A stretch of 64,000 nt of DNA from DASSFG01 sp035547915 (GCA_035547915.1 DASZTS010000023.1:310001-374000); one strand, 5' to 3'. Positions 27,889 to 37,192 are shown, numbered from the stretch's first letter. The notes: generated from the sequence alone by a model not told the origin. Translations and numbers: made by a program.

Positions 27889-29430
27889 TCACAACGCTGG
27901 CCGCCTGCGGTGCCAATCCGTCGCCTGCTGGTACATATGGCAGGCCCGCAACAGGCGTTCTTCCTCGAAGGGAGGTGCCTGCAACTGCAGACCGATCGGC
28001 AACCCGCCGGCACTAAAGGCACACGGAAAGGCGATTCCACCGATCCCGGCCAGATTCGCCGTAACCGTGTAGAGATCGACCAGGTACATGGATAGCGGGT
28101 CGTTCACCTTCTCGCCGATCTTGAACGCCGGGCTGGTCGTCACCGGTCCGACGATCAGGTCGACTTCCTGAAACGCCTTGTCGAAGTCTTGGCGGATCAG
28201 GCGGCGCACCTTGAGCGCCTTGAGATAGAACTTGTCGGCATACCCGGCACTCAAAGCATACGTGCCGAGAATGATGCGGCGTTTCACCTCCGCGCCGAAA
28301 CCTTCGGCACGGCTGCGGCGATAGAGGCGCACCAGAGGTGTGTCCATTTCTACGACGGCCCGCCGGTTCCCGGCGGCCTCGAATCGCGCACGTTCGTCGG
28401 CCATCGCCTCCTGCATGGCCTTTTCATCGGTCCGGTAGCCGTAGTGGACACCGTCGTAACGGGCCAGGTTGCTCGACGCTTCGCAAGGCGCGATGATGTA
28501 ATAGGCCGCCACGCCGTATTTGCTATGCGGCAACGAGATCTCTTTGATCTTCGCGCCGAGCGATTGATAGACCTTCACGGCCTCGCGCACGGCCCGCTCG
28601 ACCTCGGCCTCCAACCCCTCGCCGAAATGTTCTCGCACGAGCCCGAGCGTCAGCCCCTTGAGAGGCTGCGAGACCGACTGGCTGTAAACCGGTACGGGCC
28701 GGTCCACCGAGGTCGAATCGTATGGGTCGTGGCCGGCGATCACTTCGAGCAGCAATGCCGCGTCTTCGGCGGTCCTCGCCAACGGGCCGATCTGGTCGAG
28801 GCTGCTGGCGAACGCGACCAGTCCGAAACGACTGACCCGGCCGTAGGTCGGCTTCAAACCGGTAACTCCGCACAGTCCGGCCGGCTGGCGGATCGATCCG
28901 CCGGTGTCGGTGCCGATCGACAACGGTGCCATCGAAGCCGCGATGCAGGCCGCTGCGCCGCCGCTCGAGCCGCCCGGCGTCCGCTCCAGGTCCCACGGGT
29001 TGCGGGTCTTCTGGAAGGCCGAGTTCTCGGTCGAGCCTCCCATCGCGAACTCGTCGAGGTTGGTGCGCCCGATCAGCACCGCATCGGCCGCCTTGAGCTT
29101 GGCCACCGCCGTGCCGTCGTAAGGGGCTACGAAATCCTGGAGAATGCGCGAAGCACAGGTGGTCTTCTCGCCGCGGCTGCAAAGCAGATCCTTCACGGCC
29201 ACGGGCAAGCCGGCCAACCGCCCGAGGCGTTCGCCCGCCGCCCGTCGCTGGTCGATCCGTCGCGCCTGCTCGAGCGCCGCAGGCGACTGAAACCGCAAAA
29301 AGGCACCGACCTTCGGATCGTGCTGCTCGATGCGCTCGACGTAGGCTTGCGTTGCCTCGACGGACGTGACGCGCCCCGCCGCCAATTCGGCCAGCAATTC
29401 GGTGGCTGTGAGTTCGGTCAGATTCGACAT
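27889..29430 (-). CDS. gatA: Asp-tRNA(Asn)/Glu-tRNA(Gln) amidotransferase subunit A
   Basis: Amidase-signature subunit that releases ammonia from glutamine. 513 residues from the ATG at 29430. The Ser-cisSer-Lys centre is visible: AVKDLL (Lys), GGSSGG (nucleophile region), and SIGTDTGGSIRQPA (cis-Ser), followed by GLKPTYGRVSR. An upstream in-frame extension to 29586 has no similarity to the family and overlaps gatC, so I rejected it. gatC ends 7 bp upstream. Confidence 0.97.
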   Translation of the reverse strand: MSNLTELTATELLAELAAGRVTSVEATQAYVERIEQHDPKVGAFLRFQSPAALEQARRIDQRRAAGERLGRLAGLPVAVKDLLCSRGEKTTCASRILQDFVAPYDGTAVAKLKAADAVLIGRTNLDEFAMGGSTENSAFQKTRNPWDLERTPGGSSGGAAACIAASMAPLSIGTDTGGSIRQPAGLCGVTGLKPTYGRVSRFGLVAFASSLDQIGPLARTAEDAALLLEVIAGHDPYDSTSVDRPVPVYSQSVSQPLKGLTLGLVREHFGEGLEAEVERAVREAVKVYQSLGAKIKEISLPHSKYGVAAYYIIAPCEASSNLARYDGVHYGYRTDEKAMQEAMADERARFEAAGNRRAVVEMDTPLVRLYRRSRAEGFGAEVKRRIILGTYALSAGYADKFYLKALKVRRLIRQDFDKAFQEVDLIVGPVTTSPAFKIGEKVNDPLSMYLVDLYTVTANLAGIGGIAFPCAFSAGGLPIGLQLQAPPFEEERLLRACHMYQQATDWHRRRPAL

Positions 29431-29437
29431 GGCGGCT

Positions 29438-29728
29438 TCATTCGCCCAGCACCGCCGGCACCAGATAGAATTCGCTGTCGGCGTGTGGAGCCCGAGCCAG
29501 CATCTCCGCACGATCGTAACTGGCCCGCAACTCGTCGGGGCGGAAGACATTCGACAGCTCGACCGCGTGCGCCATCGGCTCGACATCTTCGGTATCGAGT
29601 TCCGATAGCAGGTCCATGTAGCCGAGAACCTGCCCCAACTGCTCGGTCATGGCGGTGAGCTCGGTCTCCGTCAGCTCCAATCGGGCCAACAGCGACACTC
29701 GTTCGACTTCGGCGCGGGCGAGGCTCAT
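29438..29728 (-). CDS. gatC: Asp-tRNA(Asn)/Glu-tRNA(Gln) amidotransferase subunit C
   Basis: Small 96-residue subunit that wraps GatA to GatB. Typical pattern: EVERVSLLARLELTE, then TEQLGQVLGYMDLLSELDTEDVEPM, then the late RPDE. The ATG at 29728 overlaps the rpmB stop (ATGA), so translation is likely coupled. A longer frame upstream is the shadow of rpmB. Confidence 0.94.
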   Translation of the reverse strand: MSLARAEVERVSLLARLELTETELTAMTEQLGQVLGYMDLLSELDTEDVEPMAHAVELSNVFRPDELRASYDRAEMLARAPHADSEFYLVPAVLGE

Positions 29729-30150
29729 GACTTCGGGGGCTTCTTGGCCGTCGTCTTCTCGGCCGGTGCCTTTTCGGTCGCCTTCGCGGTCGTTGCCTTG
29801 TCGGCAACCGTCTTTTCCTTCACCGACTTCTTGCCCTTGGCTGGTGGCTTTCCGGCGGTTTTCTTCTCCGCCGCCTTTCCGGCTGCCTTGCCGTCGGTCG
29901 GCAGCTTGAAGGGGGCTGCCCGCACCAACTTGGTGATGGCGCCGCTGCGCATGCACTGCGTGCAAACCCGCATGGTCCTGTTCGAGCCCTGCACGGTCAC
30001 GCGGAGACGTTGCAAGTTGGGCTTGAATTGCCGCCGGGTGATGCCGGTGACCTTGGTGCCGACGCCGCCCAAATACTTGGCCTTGCCGCGCGTGGTGATC
30101 GAATTACCCATCTGCGGCGACTTGCCACAGACCTCGCAGGCCTTGCCCAT
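29725..30150 (-). CDS. rpmB: 50S ribosomal protein L28 with Lys/Ala-rich tail
   Basis: 141 residues. The first ~85 form L28 (CEVCGKSPQMGNSITTRGKAK, RRQFKPNLQRLRV, TMRVCTQCMRSGAI). Two Cys-x2-Cys pairs suggest the zinc-binding form. The remaining ~55 residues are almost only Lys, Ala, Thr, Pro and Glu, reminiscent of histone-H1-like tails. Bacterial L28 is normally 60-80 residues, so the tail is an addition. Confidence 0.95.
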   Translation of the reverse strand: MGKACEVCGKSPQMGNSITTRGKAKYLGGVGTKVTGITRRQFKPNLQRLRVTVQGSNRTMRVCTQCMRSGAITKLVRAAPFKLPTDGKAAGKAAEKKTAGKPPAKGKKSVKEKTVADKATTAKATEKAPAEKTTAKKPPKS

Positions 30151-30315
30151 GGAACGGCTCCCGTAACGGTCTTAGAGATTGAATTTCTGTGCGAAAATTT
30201 GGAAACTCGCAGTATATCGGTTCGCCGACATCCTGCAAGCCAACCACTGGCTACCCGTCATCCCGCAGGGTATCGTGGGCACAGATTCACCCCGCCGCCT
30301 CCGAGGAATCCCACC

Positions 30316-31353
30316 ATGCATAACCGCAAGCCGCTCGCCGCCCTCGCCGTCATCTTGCTCTTTTCCGCCGGCACACTGACCGCCGTCAACTATCGGCCGG
30401 CGGGAGTCGACATGACCCAAGCCGCACGAGATTTCCTGGCGGGACTCAGCGCCGAGCAGCGGGCCGAAGCCACGATCAGGTTCGACGATGCGGCCCGACT
30501 CGATTGGCACTTCATCCCGAAGGACAAACGCAAGGGCCTGCAAATCAAGCACATGGACAGCCAGCAACGGAAACTGGCCCACACGCTGCTTTCGAGCGCC
30601 GTCAGCCAACTCGGCTACGACAAGGCCAAGACCATCATGAGCCTGGAGGCGATCCTGCACGAACTCGAGAAGAATAAGCAGGGAGCGCCGCTCCGCGACC
30701 CCGAGCGATACTACTTCACGGTCTTCGGTCAGCCGAGCGAAGCAGATCGCTGGGGCTTGAGTGTCGAAGGACACCACCTCTCGCTGAACTTTGTGGTCGA
30801 CGGAGGCAAGATTGCGTCGGTGACGCCCGCCTTCTACGGTGCCAATCCGGCGGACGTGCGGGGAGATTACAAAGTCGGCGCCGAGAAGGGTACGCGCGTG
30901 CTGCACGCCGAGGAAGACCGTGGATTCGCGTTGTTGAAGTCGCTTTCCAGCGAGCAGCGGGCCAAAGCCGTTATCGCCGAAAAGTCACCACCCGATATTC
31001 GCGGAGCGGCTCAGCCCCAACCACCGCAATCCGAGCCGGAAGGCGTGCCCGCCAGCGAACTGAGCGACGAACAGGTCAAGACGCTCTGGTCGCTGCTGGA
31101 GGCGTACACCGACAACATGACGCCCGAGATCGGGCAGAAACGGCTCGCCGAGGTGCGCGACGCCGGTATCAAGAAGGTCTACTTCGCCTGGGCCGGCCCC
31201 GACAAGCCGGGCATCGGCCACTACTACCGCGTGCAGGGGCCGACGTTTCTCATCGAGTTCTGCAACAACCAACCCGACGGCGCGGGCAACCCGGCCAATC
31301 ATATCCACTCGGTCTGGCGACAAATGGATGGCGATTTTGGCATCTCAAAGTAG
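30316..31353 (+). CDS. DUF3500 family secreted protein
   Basis: 345 residues with an N-terminal signal-type segment (RKPLAALAVILLFSAGTLTA). The body matches the DUF3500 pattern: repeated LSAEQRAEA / LSSEQRAKAV helices, a YYFTVFGQPSEADRWGLSVEGHHLSLNFVVDGG centre, TPAFYGANPADV, and a C-terminal FAWAGPDKPG...YYRVQGPTFLIEFCN with HIHSVWR. Function unknown; many copies occur in planctomycetes and other bacteria that make secreted proteins. The start at 30316 follows CCACC without a clear SD, but the signal peptide supports it. Confidence 0.83.
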   Translation: MHNRKPLAALAVILLFSAGTLTAVNYRPAGVDMTQAARDFLAGLSAEQRAEATIRFDDAARLDWHFIPKDKRKGLQIKHMDSQQRKLAHTLLSSAVSQLGYDKAKTIMSLEAILHELEKNKQGAPLRDPERYYFTVFGQPSEADRWGLSVEGHHLSLNFVVDGGKIASVTPAFYGANPADVRGDYKVGAEKGTRVLHAEEDRGFALLKSLSSEQRAKAVIAEKSPPDIRGAAQPQPPQSEPEGVPASELSDEQVKTLWSLLEAYTDNMTPEIGQKRLAEVRDAGIKKVYFAWAGPDKPGIGHYYRVQGPTFLIEFCNNQPDGAGNPANHIHSVWRQMDGDFGISK

Positions 31354-31360
31354 GTCTCGG

Positions 31361-32050
31361 ATGAGCGTTTCGGTCGGGCTGGTACGACTGCCGCTCGTCA
31401 TCTTTCCGCTGCTCGTCGGCTGCGAACCGCCGCCACCGCCACCTCCAAAGGTCGCGGCGGCGCAAGAGGCAGCCGAGCGCGAGCTGTCGCTGGCGGACCA
31501 GGCGGACCGGGTACGACGGGGGAGGTCCGATACAATCGAGCTCCTTTCGGAGCTGGTTGCGGATGACGATCTGTCCCAGTTAGGTGATCTGACCGGGCTG
31601 CACAAGCTCGTACTGAAGAGGGCCCGGATCAGCGACGCGGGCTTAGAGCATCTGGCCGGTTTGACCGCGTTGCAGACGCTCGTGCTCGGAGAAACGACCG
31701 TCACCGACGATGGGATCGACGCGCTGCTCGACATGCACGCCCTGGAATCGCTGAATCTGGCGAGCGCGGACGTAACGTCGGCCGGATTCAAGAAGCTCGT
31801 TGTCCTGACGCAACTCAATCAGGTGCGATTCGGCAAAAGTCGCGTGGGCGACGATGGGTTAGCCGGCGCGCGTCGCATGCCAGCGCTCACCGCACTGATC
31901 CTGCAAAACGCACCGATTACCGACGACGGGTTGAAGGAGTTGATCGGGTTCGACCAGCTCAGGACGCTCTATATCGAGGGGAGCCAGGTCACCGACGACG
32001 GAGCCGGCCGCTTGCAAGAATCGCTGCCGCAGTTGCACTTTCACTGGTGA
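31361..32050 (+). CDS. Leucine-rich-repeat lipoprotein
   Basis: 229 residues. A type II signal with lipobox LLVGC (Cys21) is followed by a poly-proline stretch, suggesting an envelope lipoprotein. Residues ~70-225 hold about six LRR units (e.g. LTGLHKLVLKRARISDAGLEHLAGL, ALESLNLASADVT) with the 'xLxxLxLxxTxVTDxGL' form common in planctomycetes. I start at 31361, 7 bp after the DUF3500 stop. Its last 10 bp overlap the convergent glycosyltransferase. Role likely protein binding; partner unknown. Confidence 0.8.
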   Translation: MSVSVGLVRLPLVIFPLLVGCEPPPPPPPKVAAAQEAAERELSLADQADRVRRGRSDTIELLSELVADDDLSQLGDLTGLHKLVLKRARISDAGLEHLAGLTALQTLVLGETTVTDDGIDALLDMHALESLNLASADVTSAGFKKLVVLTQLNQVRFGKSRVGDDGLAGARRMPALTALILQNAPITDDGLKELIGFDQLRTLYIEGSQVTDDGAGRLQESLPQLHFHW

Positions 32051-33405
32051 ACGCAGCCGGCCTCGTTCGTAGCGAGCGTGGTGCGAAGGTTCTGATCGCT
32101 GCCGAGCGAACCGGCCAGGTAGCGTTCATAGACCTCGAGCGTGGCGGCGGCCATTCGATCGGCGTTGAAGTCGCCGAGCACTCGCGCGCGTCCCTGTTGG
32201 GCCAACTCACGCCGCGCGGCATGGTCGACCAGCAGATCGTGCAGCGTCTGGGCGAGTTGTACTGGATCGTTGGGCGCCACGAGCCGTCCACCACCCGTCG
32301 CAGCCAATAGTTCTGGAAAGGCACCGTGGGCGGGTTGTACCACCGGCACGCCACTGGCCAAGGCTTCGAGCACGAAGATGCCTTTCGGTTCGCGATAGGT
32401 CGTCGGCACCGAAAGCACATCGACGGCACGGAGGAAGGCGAGCTTCTCGTCCCGTTCCACGGCGCCCCAATAACGGAAATCGTCACCCACGCCTGCGGCG
32501 CGAAGTTTGGCGAATTCGTCCTCGGCGAACTCGCGGTCGGTCGCCGGCAGCCAACCCGCGACGAACAGTCGGGCATGGGCCGTTTCGGGCAGCTTGCGTA
32601 GTCGCAAGAAGGCCTCGACCAGCAGGTGCAATCCCTTGGCCCGACAAAGCCTGGCGAGATAGCCGATCGTCGGGCGGTGGCCCGCCGATTCGGCCCGTTC
32701 GATGGCTCCGTAGTCGTCGACCTTGATCCCCATCGGCACGATGTGAAACCGGTCCAGCGGCACTTGCAGGCAGTCGGCCATGACCTCGGCATAATAGCGA
32801 CTGAAGACCAGGAAACCGTCGACCTCCGCCGCCAGCCGCCGCAGTTCGTCCCGAGCCCGCGACTGATGCGGTTCGGGCAATTCGTCCAAGAAGAGATCGT
32901 CGCCCTGCAACGTGACGAGCACCGGCACCTTGAGCTCACGCTTGATGGCCGGCACACAGCCGGCGATGAGCAGGTTGCTGAGATTCACGAGCTGCGGCTT
33001 GACGTCGGCGACGAGCCATTCGACCAGCCGATCCACTTCGCCGCGTAACGGTCCTCGGTCGCCGCGCAACACCGACAGCGTCAGATCGCCCAACTGACGC
33101 CCGCTCGTCTTGATACCGAAACGGGCCACGCCGTTGATCAACCGCGGATGATCGAGCCAGCGCACGAGAAATCGCGGCAAGAAACGAAGGGCGGGTATCT
33201 TTTGCTGGAGGAAGACGTTGATGCCGCCGAAAAAGACGCGATCGATGCTGACGTCTTGTTCGTCGGTGCGGATGGGCGTGTAGAGCGGAATGAGCTGCAC
33301 GTCGCACCCCAACCGACCGAGCGCGGCGGCCAGCGTGTTGTCGCGCATGCAGCTTCCGCAGAACATGCCGGCCCCGCCGGCCGTGAGGTACGCGATGGTG
33401 GGCAT
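32041..33405 (-). CDS. Glycosyltransferase family 4-like protein
   Basis: 454-residue GT-B enzyme. The N-terminal domain opens with a Gly/Ala loop (LTAGGAGMFCGSCMRDN) that resembles the acceptor side of GT4 enzymes. The C-terminal Rossmann domain has IGYLARLCRAKGLHLLVEAF and the E-x7-E-type donor motif near PKGIFVLEALASGVPVVQ. Substrate unknown; perhaps cell-surface polysaccharide. It overlaps the LRR gene at its 3' end and is divergent from the HEAT-like gene. Confidence 0.84.
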   Translation of the reverse strand: MPTIAYLTAGGAGMFCGSCMRDNTLAAALGRLGCDVQLIPLYTPIRTDEQDVSIDRVFFGGINVFLQQKIPALRFLPRFLVRWLDHPRLINGVARFGIKTSGRQLGDLTLSVLRGDRGPLRGEVDRLVEWLVADVKPQLVNLSNLLIAGCVPAIKRELKVPVLVTLQGDDLFLDELPEPHQSRARDELRRLAAEVDGFLVFSRYYAEVMADCLQVPLDRFHIVPMGIKVDDYGAIERAESAGHRPTIGYLARLCRAKGLHLLVEAFLRLRKLPETAHARLFVAGWLPATDREFAEDEFAKLRAAGVGDDFRYWGAVERDEKLAFLRAVDVLSVPTTYREPKGIFVLEALASGVPVVQPAHGAFPELLAATGGGRLVAPNDPVQLAQTLHDLLVDHAARRELAQQGRARVLGDFNADRMAAATLEVYERYLAGSLGSDQNLRTTLATNEAGCVHQ

Positions 33406-33567
33406 CGAGGATTGGTGGGAGGACGAACAGGGCTCGTACCTACATTATGGGCAACCGCTGCCCCACCGGCAAATGAGCCGCAACGTCGGTCGGCCCTTGA
33501 TTTCTCCCCATTGGCCGGTCTACCGTCTAGTGTCCAGAGTCTTTCGGCAGCACGGAGAAGAACAGAA

Positions 33568-34764
33568 ATGTGCGACGCAAGATGGGCCGCCTCGGGCCCA
33601 CTGAGGCTAGCGGCCCAAATAACCTTCGTTTGGATCGCAGTCTGTGGAATGGTCCGGGCGGGCAAGCCCGGCACGACGTCGACCGATCGGACAGAGCTCG
33701 GCAAGTATCTTGCCGTCCTGCTGGAGGTCGGTCGCGAGGGGAAGGGGAACGCCGCGGCGACCGAGGCATGGGAGTATATCGCCGCCGCCGATGCCAAGGC
33801 GCTGCCGCACGTCTTGGCGGCCCTCGACGGCGCCGATCCGTTGCCGGCCAATTGGGTCGCGGCGGCCGCCGAAGCGATGGTCGAAGAATGCGTACGCTCG
33901 AATCGGCCGTTGCCCGTCGCCGGGTTGAAGGAGTTTGTGCTCGATACGGTTCATGCGCCGCGCGCCCGACGCCTGGCGTTCGAATGGTTGAAGAACGCCG
34001 ACGCACCGATCGCCCTGGCGATGACGACAGGCTTTTTGCACGACCCCAGCCCCGAACTGCGACGCGAGGCCGTATCGCGATTGATCGACGAAGCGGCTTC
34101 GAAAAAAGGACAGCCTACCGTCAGCGAGATCTATCACCAGGCCCTGTCGGGAGCGTGTGATCTCGATCAGGTCAAAACCATCAAGGTCGCGCTGGAGCAA
34201 CTCGGTGAAAAGGTCGATCTCGCTCGGCACTTCGGGTTCATCACACACTGGCAGGTCATCGGTCCGTTCGACAATCGGGGAGAACTCGGGTTTGACGTGG
34301 TCTATCCGCCCGAAGAGAACATCGACCTGACCGCCAAGTACGAAGGCAAACCGCGCGATGCCGAGCCGCGCAGCGTGGATTGGCAGCCGACCACAACCCA
34401 GGACGAGTTCGGAGTGGTCGATCTGAAGAAGGCGATCGTGCAGGAGAACGGCGTCGCCGGCTACGCCTGGGCCGAGTTCTGGTCCGATCGCGAGCGTCCG
34501 GCGGAGTTGCGGCTCGGGCGCGACAACGCCGGCAAGATCTGGCTCAACGATCGGCTCATCCACGAGCACCGCGTGTATCATTCCGGATCGGAGATGGACC
34601 AATACGTGGCCCGCGGAACGTTGCAGGAGGGCCGCAATACGATCCTGCTCAAAGTCCTTCAAAACGAGCAGAAGGAAGATTGGGCACAGGGTTGGAGTTT
34701 TCAACTGCGAGTCTGCGATAGCGCCGGCCAGGCGATCCTGTCGACGAAGGAGGACGGGCAATGA
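33568..34764 (+). CDS. Secreted HEAT-like protein with jelly-roll-like C-terminus
   Basis: 398 residues. Signal-like hydrophobic start (LAAQITFVWIAVCGMV). Residues ~40-210 are alpha-helical with repeated Leu/Ala patterns suggesting HEAT-type repeats (RREAVSRLIDEAA). The C-terminal ~190 residues include WQVIGPFDN and, near the end, AELRLGRDNAGKIWLNDRLIHEHRVY, a motif seen in jelly-roll or PA14-like modules of planctomycete secreted proteins. GGAG precedes the ATG at 33568. Its stop overlaps the next ATG (ATGA), so the propeller protein is likely coupled. Confidence 0.7.
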   Translation: MCDARWAASGPLRLAAQITFVWIAVCGMVRAGKPGTTSTDRTELGKYLAVLLEVGREGKGNAAATEAWEYIAAADAKALPHVLAALDGADPLPANWVAAAAEAMVEECVRSNRPLPVAGLKEFVLDTVHAPRARRLAFEWLKNADAPIALAMTTGFLHDPSPELRREAVSRLIDEAASKKGQPTVSEIYHQALSGACDLDQVKTIKVALEQLGEKVDLARHFGFITHWQVIGPFDNRGELGFDVVYPPEENIDLTAKYEGKPRDAEPRSVDWQPTTTQDEFGVVDLKKAIVQENGVAGYAWAEFWSDRERPAELRLGRDNAGKIWLNDRLIHEHRVYHSGSEMDQYVARGTLQEGRNTILLKVLQNEQKEDWAQGWSFQLRVCDSAGQAILSTKEDGQ

Positions 34765-35975
34765 GCATCAAACGAAGATCGGTCTCTCTCGCTCTGTGCG
34801 TGTTGGTTCATTGTTGCGCCGCACGTACGGCCACGGCCGACTGGACACAGTTTCGCGGTACGGACACCACGGGTGTCGCGAGCGGAGAGTCGTTGCCGAG
34901 GGACTGGAACGACAGCGGAGACGGTAAGATCGCGTGGCGCATCGATCTGCCGGGCCGAGGCGTATCGAGCCCGATCGTCGTGAGAGACCTGCTGATCGTC
35001 ACCGCTTCGAGCGGCTACAAACAAGATCGGTTGCACGTGCTGGCGTTCGACTGCGAGACGGGCGAGCGCCGTTGGGAACGTCAGATCTGGGCCACCGGCC
35101 GCACGCTCTGTCATCCGACGATGGCAGTCGCCGCACCCAGTCCGGCCGCGGACGGTGAACATATCGTGGCCTTCTATTCGTCCAACGACCTCGTCTGCTT
35201 CGACCTTTCGGGCAACCTTCTCTGGCTGCGCGGACTGGGGTTCGATTATCCGACGGCGGCCAACGACGTGGGCATGGCCTCGTCGCCGATCATCATCGAC
35301 AACACCGTCGTGGTCCAGGTCGAGAACAAGGGCGAATCGTTTGCGGCGGGGATCGACCTCGCGACGGGCACCACGCGCTGGCGACACGAGCGCGAGCACG
35401 CCATGAACTGGTCGTCGCCGACGCTTCATCGCGATGGGGACGACACCGTCGTGCTGCTCCAGTCTCCAGGACGGCTGACCGCCCTCGATCCGAACAGCGG
35501 TGAGCAACGTTGGGAACATGCCACCGGATGCTCTGTGATTCCGTCCGCGGTTTCGGACGGCAAGCAGATCTATCTGCCGGCTGCCGGACTGACCGCCCTC
35601 ACGGTCGCCGAAGGAAAGCCCAAGGTGGCCTGGCAAGACAACAAATTAGGGCCGGCATCGGCCAGCCCTGTCACGTTCGGTGATCGCGTCTATACGATCA
35701 ACAGTGCGCCGGCTCTGACATGTGCCGATGCGGCAACTGGTCACATCTCCTGGCGGACGCGCCTCACCGGTCCGTTCTGGGCCACTCCGCTTGTCGCCGG
35801 CGACCATCTCTACTGCGTGAGCGAAAAGGGGCTGGCCCAGGTTGTCGATCGCGCCGCGGGCAAATTGGTATCGCAATTCGATTTCGCCGAGCCGATCCTC
35901 GCGTCGCCCGCGGCATCCGACGGAGCGATCTACTTCCGCAGCGACGCGCATCTCTGGAAGGTTTCGCGGCGGTAG
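34761..35975 (+). CDS. PQQ-type beta-propeller protein, secreted
   Basis: 404 residues with a signal peptide (LALCVLVHCCAARTATA). The body has repeated 'W-x-x-DL.G' type blades: GEQRWEHATG, TTRWRHERE, HISWRTRLTG and similar, characteristic of pyrrolo-quinoline quinone-like repeats (about seven). Opening WTQFRGTDTTGVA is the usual first blade. Such proteins need not bind PQQ; the enzyme partner is not visible. Translationally coupled to the HEAT-like gene. Confidence 0.83.
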   Translation: MSIKRRSVSLALCVLVHCCAARTATADWTQFRGTDTTGVASGESLPRDWNDSGDGKIAWRIDLPGRGVSSPIVVRDLLIVTASSGYKQDRLHVLAFDCETGERRWERQIWATGRTLCHPTMAVAAPSPAADGEHIVAFYSSNDLVCFDLSGNLLWLRGLGFDYPTAANDVGMASSPIIIDNTVVVQVENKGESFAAGIDLATGTTRWRHEREHAMNWSSPTLHRDGDDTVVLLQSPGRLTALDPNSGEQRWEHATGCSVIPSAVSDGKQIYLPAAGLTALTVAEGKPKVAWQDNKLGPASASPVTFGDRVYTINSAPALTCADAATGHISWRTRLTGPFWATPLVAGDHLYCVSEKGLAQVVDRAAGKLVSQFDFAEPILASPAASDGAIYFRSDAHLWKVSRR

Positions 35976-36229
35976 AACGCGCCTGCCGATCTACCGAAAC
36001 AGTCGGTTACGGCGAGGGCGGAAACTTTTCCGGCGCGCGTTGTGTGAACCTGCGCAAGATGGGTTTCGCATGCCGGGCGCAGCAATTCATCCGATTCTCC
36101 GGCCCGCGAAAGGCCGATCGTTGCTTACGAGCATGCCGCGTGTAGCGACTGTGACGAAGACTCGCAAACGTGCCGGCTGCCGAGCCAAGAATCAAGGATG
36201 ACTTTTAGGTTTAGAAGGAGTACACGACC

Positions 36230-36895
36230 ATGCGGCTGCGCGTTTTGACAGGCGTCGCGTTCTCGTTGCTCGCCGCGTGCGTGGCGGGCGTGGCGATCGC
36301 TCAATCCGATGCGGAGGATGCACCGCTTCCGCCCTCCCCGAGCCGCCCCTTGCCGGCCACGGGTGAATCGACACGGGTATCCGGTCCGGCCATGCCGGCC
36401 TGGCAAGCGCCCCCCGGAGGCTATTACGGCGGCTGGTACGCCGGCGACTACGGTGGCGGCTGCGGCTGTGGGGGCGGCTGTGGATCGTGCGACTCGTGCT
36501 GCCACTCGTGCCGGCCCGGGTTGATCTGCCGCCTCCAGTCGCTGAAGTGCAAGCTGTGCGCGAAGTGGGCCTGCCGCAAGAGTTGCCGTTCGTGCTGTTC
36601 CTCGTCTTGCTGTTCGTCGTGCTGCGGCAGCGATGGCTACGCGGCCGAGTACACGGATCACGCCGCGCCGGCCCCGGCGGCACACGGCGATCTGCTGCCG
36701 ACGCCTCCCGTAGAAGCAGCGCCCTACGATGACGGGGACGATATGCGGGATGAAACTCCCTCGCCCCATCGGCCGACGTCGGCCCGGACGCAGGTGAAGA
36801 AGCAGCGCTACAGCATGCCGCGCGTCACCACCACCACGGCTCAGAAGACGACGAAGACGAAGAAGAAGTCGCCTCAGCGGCAAGTAGTCGAGTAA
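36230..36895 (+). CDS. Secreted Cys/Gly-rich protein
   Basis: 221 residues, no named family. Signal peptide ending near AIAQS, then a Pro-rich stretch, a Gly/Tyr patch (GGYYGGWYAGDYGGGCGCGGGCG), and a ~50-residue segment with about twenty cysteines in CC and CxxC pairs, partly Lys/Arg-rich. The tail is Thr/Lys-rich and basic. This suggests a heavily disulfide-linked or metal-binding exported protein. A strong terminator follows, and the next two genes on the other strand also encode Cys-bearing proteins. Confidence 0.7.
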   Translation: MRLRVLTGVAFSLLAACVAGVAIAQSDAEDAPLPPSPSRPLPATGESTRVSGPAMPAWQAPPGGYYGGWYAGDYGGGCGCGGGCGSCDSCCHSCRPGLICRLQSLKCKLCAKWACRKSCRSCCSSSCCSSCCGSDGYAAEYTDHAAPAPAAHGDLLPTPPVEAAPYDDGDDMRDETPSPHRPTSARTQVKKQRYSMPRVTTTTAQKTTKTKKKSPQRQVVE

Positions 36896-36928
36896 GCTGC
36901 TCGCCCTGCTACGACTCGCATAACAACA

Positions 36929-36973
36929 CCGCCTGCGGCCTGTCTGCAACAACGGGCCGCAGGCGGTTTTTTT
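36929..36973 (+). terminator. Rho-independent terminator
   Basis: CCGCCTGCGGCC (36929-36940) and GGCCGCAGGCGG (36955-36966) form a perfect 12-bp stem with a 14-nt loop, followed by seven T at 36967-36973. It ends the Cys/Gly-rich gene. Confidence 0.9.
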
Positions 36974-36976
36974 GTT

Positions 36977-37192
36977 TCACCCTTCGACGACCTCGACCTG
37001 CAGATGCTGATACGACTCGCCGGTGCAGGGGCAGAGTTCGAGCCGGTATCGCAATTCGCCGCGCAGCTTGTCGAGGACCTCGTCCCTGCTGGCACCGCTG
37101 ACGCTGACTTCGCCCAGTTCAGGGCTCTCGTGGCGCGCTTGCCAACGGCCGCCCGATTGCGAGAGCCGGCAGCGAAACTTCAAATCGCTCAT
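36977..37192 (-). CDS. Small hypothetical protein (71 aa)
   Basis: Not recognised. The 71-residue frame (FRCRLSQSGGRWQARHESPELGEVSV...) has a balanced composition, looks like an alpha/beta 'type-II toxin-antitoxin-free' small domain, and contains one CPC motif at ~55. ATG 37192 overlaps the stop of the Cys-rich YTV gene by 4 bp, arguing it is a real, coupled gene. Its downstream end abuts the terminator of the opposite gene. Confidence 0.6.
   Translation of the reverse strand: MSDLKFRCRLSQSGGRWQARHESPELGEVSVSGASRDEVLDKLRGELRYRLELCPCTGESYQHLQVEVVEG

Noticed and set aside
29431..29586. N-terminal extension of GatA
   Set aside because: Sequence overlaps gatC and lacks amidase similarity.
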